Origin: Planctomycetaceae bacterium
GTDB lineage: Bacteria; Planctomycetota; Planctomycetia; Pirellulales; Thermoguttaceae
Length of the DNA: 10,167 nucleotides
Reading direction: 5' to 3'
Assembly (NCBI GenBank): GCA_009776995.1
Contig: WRMR01000143.1
Span: 1 to 10,167, forward strand
Numbering within the stretch: the stretch's first letter is position 1; every line of letters starts with the position of its first letter. This document shows, piece after piece, positions 1 to 8,000 of this stretch. Under the pieces are notes generated by a model that was given only the letters and a program-made list of their open reading frames with translations, was not told where the DNA came from and made no database searches. Both the position numbers and the translations under genes were made by a program.

Positions 1-769
1 CGCCGTCGATGTAACGGAATTGCCGCAAATCGGCGGAAATCAGGTTGCGTTTGACCCGCACTTCGTCCGGCATGTTCAGGATTTCAAACAACTTGCCGAT
101 GCGGTCGGACAAATTACTGCCGTCCTCTTTGGCGTTTTCCACGTAATTCAGAAAGCAGTCCTGCGGGAAAATGCTGGTGTCTTCAGCAAACATGCAAAAC
201 AACATGCGGACAAGGTAAACCTCCAGATCGTGCCCTTCATAACCGTGACTGACCAGTGCGTCGTGGAGCCGCGCCATTCTCTCGGCGGCCTGAACGTTGA
301 CTTCGATTTGCTCCTCGATTTCGCGGATGGTTTCGTAACCGGCAAGGCTCGCAAACTGCCGGACGTTTTTGATGAGGTCACGCGTCTTGAATTGCTTTCG
401 CCTGCCCGTTGTACGGCGATAGATGACGATGTTTTCAAAGTCACTGACCATGAGCAAATCGGGCATGACATCGGCGGGAAGATGCAACACGTAATCCTTG
501 AGTTGCGTGCAGGCTTCTTTGAGGTCTTTGCCCCTCGATTTCATTTCGATGGTGATCTTTTGCGGCCAAAAATAGTCCATAAACCCGCGGCCGCTTTCGC
601 GCAAAGCCCGTTCCTCAAAACGTCCCACCGCCGCAGCGTCTTCAATACCGAACACGGCGAGAAAATCGCGTACAAAGTGCTGCGCCTCGGATTTTTCATC
701 GCCCGCGTCTTTCCAGCGTTTGGAAAACGCAACCGCATTGGCGTCGATGATGTCCCAGGATAATTGCAT
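1..769 (-). CDS. MmeI-like type IIG restriction-modification enzyme, N-terminal part (runs off left edge)
   Basis: An open frame of 256 codons runs from ATG at 769 to the window edge, so only the N-terminus is present. The product resembles the N-terminal nuclease and helical domains of MmeI-family enzymes, single polypeptides that methylate DNA and cut at a distance from an asymmetric site. Visible signature: an early W-x-I-x-x-A-N-A-x-x-F stretch with KRWKDA (17-22), EAQHFVRDF (28-36), then GFMDYFWP and IEMKSRGK. These place D65, E75 and K77 in the D-x9-E-x-K spacing of the PD-ExK nuclease centre known for MmeI. Residues from about 130 on fit the helical linker. The methyltransferase and target-recognition domains would lie outside the window. 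A start three codons upstream (778) is equally possible; neither has a clear Shine-Dalgarno. It follows the isocitrate dehydrogenase gene by 40 bp (31 bp if started at 778) with no terminator seen, so the two may be co-transcribed. Confidence 0.82.
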   Translation of the reverse strand, partial: MQLSWDIIDANAVAFSKRWKDAGDEKSEAQHFVRDFLAVFGIEDAAAVGRFEERALRESGRGFMDYFWPQKITIEMKSRGKDLKEACTQLKDYVLHLPADVMPDLLMVSDFENIVIYRRTTGRRKQFKTRDLIKNVRQFASLAGYETIREIEEQIEVNVQAAERMARLHDALVSHGYEGHDLEVYLVRMLFCMFAEDTSIFPQDCFLNYVENAKEDGSNLSDRIGKLFEILNMPDEVRVKRNLISADLRQFRYIDG

Positions 770-809
770 GGTTGGCATTCATTTGTTGTGCGGCGGTTAC
801 CACTTTGTT

Positions 810-1907
810 TTATCCGAGTTTTTCGCAAATGGCGTCGGCCATTTCGCGTGTGCCGACGGCGGAAGGGTCATTGCGGTCGGCTTTCATGTCGTAAGTCACC
901 GATTTGCCTTCCGCGATGACCGCCGCAACGGCGTTTTCGAGCCGCAGTGCTGCATCTTTTTCGCCGAGGTGTTTGAGCATCAACATGCCGGAAAGAATCA
1001 CGGCGCAAGGATTGACCTTGTTCAATCCCTTGTACTTGGGGGCACTGCCGTGCGTTGCCTCGAACACCGCGCCGTTCGGGCCGAGATTCGCCCCCGGTGC
1101 GACCCCCAGTCCGCCGACCAGCCCGGCAGCCAGGTCGCTGATAATGTCACCGTACAGGTTCGGCAGCACCACCACATCATACAATTCCGGTTTTTGCACG
1201 AGCTGCATGCACATGTTGTCAACGATGCGGTCTTCAAATTCGATGTCCGGGTATTGTTTGGCCGTCTCACGGGCGGTTTCGAGATACAGCCCGTCACTGA
1301 ATTTCATGATATTCGCCTTATGGACGGCGGTGACCTTTTTGCGCCCGTTTTCCCGCGCGTATTCGAAGGCGCAACGGACAATGCGTTCCGAACCGGTCAC
1401 GCTGATCGGTTTGATCGAAACGCCGGTTTCGTCCGCCCCGGTCACAATCTTACGACCGGTCGCCAGGCGGTTGATTTCGGCGATCAGTTCGGCGGTTTTC
1501 GAGTCGCCGCGTTCAAATTCGATGCCGGCGTACAGGTCTTCGGTGTTCTCACGCACGATGACAATGTCAACCGGCGTTTTGTCATACAGAGTACGGACAC
1601 CGGGGTAGTATTTGCACGGCCTGATACAGGCGAACAGTCCCAGTTCCTGTCGCAGGAACACGTTGATACTGCGAAAGCCGGTTCCGACGGGCGTCGTGAT
1701 CGGAGCTTTCAACGCACACCGGGTCCGCCGCACACTTTCGAGAGTCGCATCGGGCAAGGGGGTACCGGTTTTCGCCATGGCATCGACGCCGGCCTCTTGC
1801 AAGTCCCAGTTGATTTTCACACCGGTCGCGTCAAGACACTGTCGCGCCGCCGCCGCCAAATCCGGTCCAGTGCCATCCCCAAGAATCAACGTCACATCGT
1901 AAGCCAT
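810..1907 (-). CDS. icd: Isocitrate dehydrogenase (isocitrate/isopropylmalate dehydrogenase family)
   Basis: A 365-residue decarboxylating dehydrogenase, expected to convert isocitrate to 2-oxoglutarate in the TCA cycle. The fold opens with an I-L-G-D-G-T-G-P motif. The isocitrate-binding set is complete: TGFRSINVFLR gives S80, N82 and R86, followed by R96 and R119 (in RENTEDLYAGIE). The Lys/Asp region (AVHKANIMKFSDG; LPNLYGDIISDL) is intact. HGSAPKYKG...KVNP carries K291, Y292 and V298, and a later VTY gives Y339. These match E. coli Icd Lys344, Tyr345, Val351 and Tyr391, which bind the NADP 2'-phosphate, while the Arg395 position is Ala. NADP use is therefore likely but not certain. 3-Isopropylmalate dehydrogenase is less likely because of the S-x-N-x-x-x-R substrate loop. 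Start: ATG 1907 lies 9 nt after GAAAGG. ATG 1913 is in frame but only 3 nt from it. A frame open to 2024 is upstream leader, not protein. Confidence 0.93.
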   Translation of the reverse strand: MAYDVTLILGDGTGPDLAAAARQCLDATGVKINWDLQEAGVDAMAKTGTPLPDATLESVRRTRCALKAPITTPVGTGFRSINVFLRQELGLFACIRPCKYYPGVRTLYDKTPVDIVIVRENTEDLYAGIEFERGDSKTAELIAEINRLATGRKIVTGADETGVSIKPISVTGSERIVRCAFEYARENGRKKVTAVHKANIMKFSDGLYLETARETAKQYPDIEFEDRIVDNMCMQLVQKPELYDVVVLPNLYGDIISDLAAGLVGGLGVAPGANLGPNGAVFEATHGSAPKYKGLNKVNPCAVILSGMLMLKHLGEKDAALRLENAVAAVIAEGKSVTYDMKADRNDPSAVGTREMADAICEKLG

Positions 1908-1952
1908 TGCCATTTGCCTTTCACTATTCAAATTGAAAAATCGTTTTGTGCT

Positions 1953-1995
1953 ACAAAAAGAACCCGGAAAGTGCAAACACACGGTTGTTTCCGGG
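1953..1995 (-). promoter_or_regulatory. Leader hairpin with short T-tract upstream of icd (possible attenuator)
   Basis: On the minus strand a perfect 8-bp stem, CCCGGAAA (1995-1988) with TTTCCGGG (1970-1963), encloses a 17-nt loop and is followed by TTCTTTTTGT (1962-1953). This has the form of a weak intrinsic terminator. It lies between a plausible promoter (2013-2040) and the icd start, so it could terminate early in the icd leader or block read-through from dus. The loop is long and the T-run short. Function is inference. Confidence 0.4.
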
Positions 1996-2012
1996 AAAAT
2001 TTGCGAAAAACC

Positions 2013-2040
2013 ATTGTACCACAACGGAATCCCCGGTCAA
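2013..2040 (-). promoter_or_regulatory. Sigma70-like promoter for icd
   Basis: On the minus strand TTGACC (2040-2035) and TACAAT (2018-2013) are separated by 16 bp. Transcription would start near 2005, giving a leader of about 100 nt to the icd start. The hexamers match consensus at 4/6 and 5/6. Assigned by eye only. Confidence 0.5.
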
Positions 2041-2081
2041 CAAATCCAATGGTCACGGGAGTTGCTGAGTATCTCAAGACT

Positions 2082-2180
2082 CGCAATAATAACACGTGTA
2101 CATTTCAATCGGAGCCGCAAGAGTTATCAAGCGGAATGACCGCTCCGTTACCGTCGCGGCTCTGATTGATCAAAACAACT
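2082..2180 (-). repeat. Structured dispersed element, copy 1 (downstream of dus)
   Basis: A 99-bp minus-strand segment that recurs on the plus strand at 8153-8264. The 54-nt core (2165-2112) is 48/54 identical to copy 2 without gaps. It folds into a symmetric hairpin: a 9-bp outer stem (2162-2154 with 2120-2112), an 8/8 internal region with isolated pairs, a 6-bp inner stem (2145-2140 with 2134-2129) and a TCATT loop. Beyond it lie a shared GATTG-AAATGT stretch and the palindrome ACACGTGT (2092-2099). The hairpin begins 35 nt after the dus stop codon, so it would be part of the dus 3' UTR. No protein is encoded. It could be an RNA element, a REP-like or MITE-like repeat, or a protein-binding site. 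Confidence 0.8.
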
Positions 2181-2197
2181 TGCTGTTTTGCGAGTAA

Positions 2198-3193
2198 TTA
2201 TCCGGTCGGAAACCATTGGCTGACAACCTGCCGGAACTCGGTTTCCGTCTTGACCGCGCAGATGGCGGTGCGAAACTGCCTGGCACCGGGTTTGCCCTTC
2301 GCGTAACAGGGAGCGTACTTCCGCATGAGTATCACCGCTTTGTCCGTGCCAACCTGCCGGCACACCAGATCAAAGTGCCGCAACAGCAGGTTGCGCTGTT
2401 CCACCGGCGTCGGTTCGGGTGACATGCTTCCTCCTGTGAGAAGTTCCGCGATCTGTCGGAACAGCCAGGGTTTTTCGAGTCCCGCGCGACCGATCATAAC
2501 GCCGTCAACCGGGTAACGTTGTAAGTATTCGACAGCCTGTTCCGACGTTGTGATGTCGCCGTTGCCGATGAGCGGGATACGGCGGAGACGCGGCTTGATT
2601 CGCGCGATTTCGTCCCAGTTGGCCGTGCCGCGATACATGTCCTGCGCTGTGCGTCCGTGGACCGTCAATGCCGCACCACCCGCCGATTCGACCGCCTGGG
2701 CAACGTCCCTGGCATTAATTGTGTCGTGCGTCCAGCCGAGCCGGATTTTTGCCGTGACGGGAATCGGTGCCGCTGCGCGAACGACCTGCCCAACGATGTC
2801 GCCAACTTTGTCCGGCGTTTTCAGCAACCACGATCCACTCGCCGAATTTTTCGCAATCGCCGGTGCCGGACAACCGAAATTGAGGTCGATCACACTTGGT
2901 TGGTAGTCACGGGCAAGCATTTCCGCGAAATATGCCAGCGTCTCCGGCTGGTTATCCCAGATTTGCACGGCAAGCGGTCGTGCCTCACCGCGAATGCCCC
3001 ACAACCGCGACGGGGCATCTTCACTGTGGGCTTCCTTATACACAAACGACCGGGCACTGACCATCTCCGTTGCAATCAACCCGACGCCGCCGAACAGCCG
3101 CAGAATCTCACGATATGCCAGATTCGTAAACCCTGCCATCGGTGCCGATAACACCGGCGGATCAACCGTTACCGAACCGATTTGTAATGACAT
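2198..3193 (-). CDS. dus: tRNA-dihydrouridine synthase, DusB-like
   Basis: A 331-residue cytosolic flavoenzyme that reduces specific uridines in the tRNA D-loop to dihydrouridine using FMN and NADPH. The N-terminal barrel begins LSAPMAGFTNLAYR (15-28), the FMN-binding start of the TIM barrel. TEMVSAR follows at 42-48. DLNFGCP (103-109) holds the catalytic Cys108. K149 (in TAKIRLGW) and H179 (in TVHGRT) match the flavin and substrate residues of the family, and IGNGDI plus GVMIGRAG form the phosphate-binding end. The C-terminal helical domain contains KGKPGARQFR, like the KG-x-PGAR element of DusB proteins. Length is normal. The ATG start has no strong Shine-Dalgarno, and the gene may be coupled to the small frame that ends 11 nt upstream. 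It is co-oriented with icd but separated from it by 290 bp. Confidence 0.93.
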   Translation of the reverse strand: MSLQIGSVTVDPPVLSAPMAGFTNLAYREILRLFGGVGLIATEMVSARSFVYKEAHSEDAPSRLWGIRGEARPLAVQIWDNQPETLAYFAEMLARDYQPSVIDLNFGCPAPAIAKNSASGSWLLKTPDKVGDIVGQVVRAAAPIPVTAKIRLGWTHDTINARDVAQAVESAGGAALTVHGRTAQDMYRGTANWDEIARIKPRLRRIPLIGNGDITTSEQAVEYLQRYPVDGVMIGRAGLEKPWLFRQIAELLTGGSMSPEPTPVEQRNLLLRHFDLVCRQVGTDKAVILMRKYAPCYAKGKPGARQFRTAICAVKTETEFRQVVSQWFPTG

Positions 3194-3204
3194 GTGTGGC
3201 TTGT

Positions 3205-3285
3205 CTATGTTTCGCTAAGGCAGGGCAACCATGCCACGATAAGCAGTGATGCAAGCAGGAAACGATCCATCAAGAACAACCCCAT
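3205..3285 (-). CDS. Possible 26-residue hydrophobic peptide upstream of dus
   Basis: A 26-codon frame, ATG 3285 to TAG 3205, encodes one hydrophobic segment (FLLASLLIVAWLPCL) after a short start MGLFLMDR. It is preceded by GAGG with 5-nt spacing, a better ribosome-binding site than that of dus. The frame ends 11 nt before the dus ATG, so ribosomes could reinitiate there. It could be a single-pass small membrane protein or a leader peptide controlling dus. No family is recognised, and a frame this short can arise by chance. Confidence 0.3.
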   Translation of the reverse strand: MGLFLMDRFLLASLLIVAWLPCLSET

Positions 3286-3328
3286 TATGACCTCATTTTC
3301 CTGACAAAGCAACCTCAGTTGCAACAAA

Positions 3329-3358
3329 ATTGTACGACGCCCATCAAATTCTGCACAA
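3329..3358 (-). promoter_or_regulatory. Possible promoter for dus and the small upstream frame
   Basis: On the minus strand TTGTGC (3358-3353) and TACAAT (3334-3329) are 18 bp apart, with a predicted start near 3322. It fires away from the recombinase promoter on the opposite strand. The -35 is weak. Confidence 0.4.
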
Positions 3359-3390
3359 GGAAATTTGGTCTGGCCTGTTTTCGCCAAATC

Positions 3391-3399
3391 TGGTATATT
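3391..3399 (+). promoter_or_regulatory. Extended -10 promoter for the tyrosine recombinase
   Basis: TGG followed by TATATT (3394-3399) fits an extended -10 element; no good -35 is seen 17 bp upstream. Transcription would begin near 3406. The leader carries a small hairpin, CTGGAAGG paired with CCTCCAG around a T-loop (3415-3434). Confidence 0.4.
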
Positions 3400-3450
3400 G
3401 CCGCACCCGCCATGCTGGAAGGTTTTTCCTCCAGGCGACAGGAGACATCA

Positions 3451-3457
3451 GGAAGGA
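3451..3457 (+). promoter_or_regulatory. Ribosome-binding site that decides a GTG start
   Basis: GGAAGGA ends 7 nt before GTG 3465. It is the only good Shine-Dalgarno in front of the recombinase frame, which is open back to 3330. It selects GTG 3465 over ATG 3507 or more distal starts. Confidence 0.65.
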
Positions 3458-3464
3458 AACTGAC

Positions 3465-4418
3465 GTGCTGTTCCAATCAAAACGCCGAAAACTGGTTCTC
3501 AAACCCATGGTCGTCAAGACGACCGAACTGGTTTGGCTCGAATCGTTCGTCGAATACCTTGCCGGGGAGTGCCATTTGGCGGAAAACACGGTCGCAGCAT
3601 ATCGTCGTGACATGAATCATTTTTGGGAATGGCGGGGCAACCGGATGGTCTCGCACCTGACCATTTCCGATCTTGCCGATTACATTGACTGGCTGCATCG
3701 GCGGAACTTTTCCCCGGCGACACTGGCCCGACACATCGTTTCGTTACGCTTGTTTTACCGCTATTTGCAAATCGAAGGCCTTTTACTGAAAAATCCCGCC
3801 GAACTGCTGGGAAGCCAAAAACTTTGGAATCGCGTCCCACAGGTGTTGTCACCGAAACAAGTGGATCGGCTTCTCACCGGCCCTGTGCCAGGTGACCCGT
3901 TTTGGCGGCGGGATCGTGCCTTGTTTGAATTTTTGTACGCTACAGGTTGCCGTGCATCGGAACTATCAACTTTGACCCTGCACGACGTACACCTCGACGA
4001 AAAGTATTGTCTCTGCACAGGTAAGGGCAACAAACAGCGGATAGTACACCTCGGAAACCGTGCCGTTGAAGCGTTTCAAGGCTGGGAGGGTTGGGAACGG
4101 AACGATCTGGTCAATAAATATGGCGAATCGAATTTTGCGTTTTTATCCTACCGGGGAAGAAGAGTCCGCCGGGAAAGAATTTGGGAATTAGTCATAAAAT
4201 TTGCGGAACGTGCCGGAATCACCATGGAAATCACGCCGCATACGCTACGGCACAGCTTTGCCACCCACATGCTGGCCGCCGGTGCCGATCTGCGGCAGGT
4301 TCAGGAAATGCTGGGACACGCAAGTATTGCAACCACACAGATTTACACACACGTCGATATGTCCCGGTTGAAACTTGTACACGAAAAATACCATCCACGC
4401 GGGAAGAAAGAATTTTAA
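3465..4418 (+). CDS. Tyrosine recombinase, XerC/XerD type
   Basis: A 317-residue site-specific recombinase of the size expected for XerC/XerD, which resolve chromosome dimers at dif sites with FtsK. From the GTG start, an N-terminal SAM-like core-binding domain spans roughly 19-110 (WLESFVEYLAGE, then NTVAAYRRDM and SLRLFYRYL). The catalytic domain contains the whole active site: R163 in ATGCRASELSTL, K187 in GKGNKQR, H259 and R262 in HTLRHSFATHML, H285 in LGHASIATTQ, and nucleophile Y294 in IYTHV. The intact active site and the absence of flanking integrase-type cargo or att repeats favour a housekeeping Xer protein over a phage or integron integrase. XerC and XerD cannot be separated by eye. 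The start is set by GGAAGGA 7 nt upstream. It stands alone, divergent from dus. Confidence 0.9.
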   Translation: MLFQSKRRKLVLKPMVVKTTELVWLESFVEYLAGECHLAENTVAAYRRDMNHFWEWRGNRMVSHLTISDLADYIDWLHRRNFSPATLARHIVSLRLFYRYLQIEGLLLKNPAELLGSQKLWNRVPQVLSPKQVDRLLTGPVPGDPFWRRDRALFEFLYATGCRASELSTLTLHDVHLDEKYCLCTGKGNKQRIVHLGNRAVEAFQGWEGWERNDLVNKYGESNFAFLSYRGRRVRRERIWELVIKFAERAGITMEITPHTLRHSFATHMLAAGADLRQVQEMLGHASIATTQIYTHVDMSRLKLVHEKYHPRGKKEF

Positions 4419-5096
4419 TGTGCCGCCTGAGTGTTGTTTTTGTTTAATAAAATCACAAAATTCATAATACACCCCTCCAATGAGTCATTCACGAAATGCA
4501 ATATATCATCAAATCATGCGATTTTTGTTAAAAACCAATTTATATCGGGACGTACCACTTGCCACAATCAAATCTGATGCTAAAAATTAGTGTATTGATT
4601 GCGGAGAAATGTTCCAGGGAAACGCAATCGCGCGAACGAAGATGGACGGTCCAACCCAATTCGGGATGAAATGGCGTTGGACGATCAAGCAACATGAGAG
4701 ACTTGTTGAAAGGTGGCATCCATGTATTTGAAGCAATTGATAGCCAGTGAAATTCGTCGCAACTCCCAAAAAAGACGCATGAAATTCAAAGTGCATCTAA
4801 GATATTTGGCCGTCTGATCCCATATCTCATCTGCAATCGTGTTTTTCTTTCAAGACGCCGGTGTCAAAGACACACGGTAAAGCGTTAAATTCTCGTTTCA
4901 GGGTGGATAATCCTGTCTCCATAAAACACAATTCTTTTCGCCTCATTTCTTGAATCAATCTTGAAATTTTTTGCCAAATTTCTGATAATCCCGCCGTGGC
5001 TGTCGGTCGGATGATCGCTTTCCGCACCGGGGCGAAGTGTCTCAATGTATGTAACTGCTTTATTTCCAAAGAATTCCGTTTAAGAAAAATGATCGT
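4419..5096 (+). other. AT-rich gene-poor stretch between recombinase and lptD
   Basis: No convincing gene lies in these ~680 bp. The longest minus-strand frames (4587-4796 and 4827-5069, the latter TTG-initiated) give 69 and 80 residues without a recognisable domain or good ribosome-binding site. A minor inverted repeat pairs CAATCAA (4565-4571) with TTGATTG (4595-4601), and CTAA/TTAG pair inside it. A weak hairpin AAATC/GATTT followed by TTTGTT lies near 4515-4535 and might end the recombinase transcript. The lptD promoter (4961-4989) sits near the right end. The stretch could be decayed coding DNA or hold an unrecognised small RNA. Confidence 0.5.
4961..4989 (+). promoter_or_regulatory. Strong sigma70-like promoter for lptD
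   Basis: TTGAAA (4961-4966) and GATAAT (4984-4989) are separated by exactly 17 bp, each 5/6 to consensus. Transcription would start near 4996, leaving a leader of 100 to 210 nt depending on the lptD start chosen. Confidence 0.6.
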
Positions 5097-8000
5097 TTGA
5101 TTTTCTTTTTGTCGGTTTACAGCTTGATTTTGTCTCTTGCCGAAGCGGCCATTTTACCGCAAAAGAATTTTTTTGCGCGCAAAAGCCAACAATGCTGTTG
5201 TCTTTTGTTCAGATATGTGCTTGTCACAATCATCTGTTTTTCTCTGACGCAAATTCTCTGTATTGCCCAAAGTGACAATTCGTTGGTTGAGTTACCCAGT
5301 GGCACACCGATTGTTCTTTCCGACATCAACCTGCCAGGCTTTGGCGGAAACCAACCGACGGTTTTTGATTCGATTCCGTCTTATCGTCCGATTATGAATG
5401 ATATTCCGGTTCCCAATTTGGGTCCAGGCGGCGGACAAATGCCAACATCGGGGGTTGGGGGAGCGGCAGGCGATTTCTCCGTCAGGGCGCAACAGGTTCG
5501 TCTGATGCGCGCGGATATTTTTGATTCCGACACATCGGGAACATCATCAATGATCTCAAACGGCACGGTGCCTGGAGGAAGCAACACACTGGCCACCGGC
5601 CTGGATATCAGTTGGGGTAGTTTCCAGTGGTTGCATTTTCCCGAGTCGAACCAAACCAAATGGATTTTTGAACAGGGGATTAATGTCGTCATCAGCGGGT
5701 TGCAAAGTCAGGAACTCATGTCGGGTGACACGATTGACATTACCGCAGATCGTGCCGTGGCCTGGACGGTTTGCATGCAAGACCGGATAAAAAATATTGG
5801 CGGACAGATCAACATTGCCGATCTTGATATGGAGCTTTACATCGAAGGCAACATCGTCTTCCGCGAAGGCGGCAGTGTCACTTACGCCGACCGCATGTAT
5901 TACGACGTCAAAAACGCGGTGGGAACGATACGCGGTGTTGAAATCCTGATGCCGGTTGCAGAGTATGACGGGACAATCCGCCTCAAAGCCGAGTCGGCAC
6001 AACGGACAGGTCCCGGTACGTTTTCCGTCCAAAACGGTCTGTTGACAACCAGCACGATGGGTGAGCCGAGCTTTTATCTCCGTTCGCGCAACATTCAGTT
6101 TGAACAAAAACGTATTCCGGTTTACAATTCGCTCACAGGCCAGCCGCTCATCGATCCGGCAACAAACCGGCAATACGAAGATACCCGAAATTATGTCGTT
6201 GCGGAACACAATGTCATCAATATGGGGTTGCCGGTGTTTTACTGGCCCTGGCTGGCGTTCGACGCGAAAGAGCCGGTCATGTACCTGAAACGGGCGGAGT
6301 ATTACCACGACAGCATCTTCGGCCACCAGGCACGCACACGCTGGAACCTGTACCAGATACTCAACATCCGCAACCGCCCTGACGGTACGGCACTTGATCT
6401 CAATATCGATTATCTCTCGAAACGCGGCGTCGGTCACGGGGTGCAGTTCACTTACAACCGTGGTTCGTTCCTGGGTGCGCCGACTCCTACGGTGGGATTG
6501 GCCGATTTCTGGGGCATTTGCGACCGGGGACATGACAACCTCGGCCTGGACCGCCGTGATCTTGAGCCGGAAACGGACTACCGCTATCGCGGATTCTGGC
6601 AGCACAAGCAATTTTTCAACAACAAACCGTTCGGCAGTCTGCTTGGCAACGGCTGGCTGCTCAGTGCTGAGTTGGGGGTGTCAAGCGACCGCAACTTCCT
6701 GCCGCAGTATTTTGGACGGGAGTGGGAAACCTTCAAAGACGAGACAACCGCACTCGAATTGAAACGCACGGGCGGCGATGAATTTTGGCAATGGTCAGGT
6801 GCCCAGTCACTCGCTTTTCGGGCGGATTACACGATTGAGAACTTTTACGACCGCCGCAGTTCGCTGCCGAGATTGGACCATTATACCCTGGGCTATTCGC
6901 CGTTTGGAAAATATTTCGGCGACCGTTTCACCTGGTACGAGCACACGCACATCGGCCTGCGCGGGTTCGAAACGCTGACCAGTCCCCAGGACCCGGCCGA
7001 TGCCGCCATGTTCCGTTACCTTGACTGGGAAGTCGCGCCGGGCAGCACGCTTGACCCGAATGACCCGTTCCAGCAGGTCGATTCTCTGAAGGCGATGCGC
7101 GAAGTGTTTTCGACACGCCACGAAATCGACATGCCGTTCAACCTCGGCCCGGTCAAGTGTGTGCCTTATCTCGCGGGCGAGTATGCCCATTGGGGAATCG
7201 ACCGCAACGATGATATGGTTGACCGTCTTATGGGAACCGTTGGTGTTCGGGCGAACCTCCCGTTCTGGAAGGTCAACCCGACTTATTCGAGCAGCACACT
7301 GTATGTCAACGGCGTGGCGCACAAGGTCAATGTCGGCTTCGATCTTTCCCACACGGAGGTCAACAAAGGCTATGGCAATCTGATTCCCTATGACAGCATC
7401 GACGACCGCTCCATCGAAGACTTCCGGCGTCGTTATTCGGTCACGACATTCCACGGTGCGATCCCGCTGCTGTACGACGAGCGGTATTACGCGATTCGCT
7501 CCGGGCTGAGCAATTGGATCACTTCGCCCAGTACGGAACTGGCCGATGACCTGACGCTGTGCCGCTTTCATTTCAACCAGACCTGGCAGACAAAACGCGG
7601 CCCGACCAATCGCCGCCGCATCATTGACTGGATCACGCTTGACACGGGCTTGAACCTGTACCCGAAAAAGGAGCAAAATTTCGGCGAGTCGGTCGGCTTG
7701 ATTGACTACAATTTCCGATGGCATGTCGGCGATCGCTTTGCCGTGTTGTCGTCGGGGTTGTTCGACACATTCAACAGCGGGCAGACCATTGTCCGTTTGG
7801 GCGGCATGTTACAACGTCCCGACCGCGGCAACATTTACCTCGGTGCCGACCGGCTCGACGGACCGTTCCAGCGGACATATCTCAACGGAAGCGTTGCCTA
7901 TAATCTTTCGGAAAAATGGGCAGCCAACTACTCAACCTCGTATGACCTCAATGAAGGCCGTTTCATGGGGCAGAATATCGCCCTGTTCCGCAAAGGCGAA

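Noticed and set aside
720..2165. Long plus-strand open frame (481 codons) opposite icd
   Set aside because: It is antisense to a full icd with all catalytic motifs, has no domain resemblance, and is rich in His/Phe/Arg as expected for a shadow frame.
2171..2190. Perfect 7-bp inverted repeat CAAAACA/TGTTTTG right after the dus stop as a terminator
   Set aside because: The stem is AT-rich and no T-run follows. Part of it overlaps the shared element, and copy 2 has no equivalent.
4415..4465. 16-codon minus-strand frame with a strong GGAGG-type site, overlapping the recombinase stop
   Set aside because: It is too short, with no hydrophobic or family signal; the purine-rich site can occur by chance in this AT-rich stretch.
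4827..5069. 80-codon minus-strand frame as a hypothetical protein or transposase remnant
   Set aside because: It has a TTG start without a good ribosome-binding site, no recognisable motif, and overlaps the strong plus-strand lptD promoter.
5556..6611. 351-codon minus-strand frame opposite lptD
   Set aside because: It lies antisense to the OstA/barrel coding region, and no family features are visible.
6807..7724. 305-codon minus-strand frame opposite lptD
   Set aside because: Composition is typical of a reverse-frame shadow; the plus strand encodes a continuous beta-barrel here.
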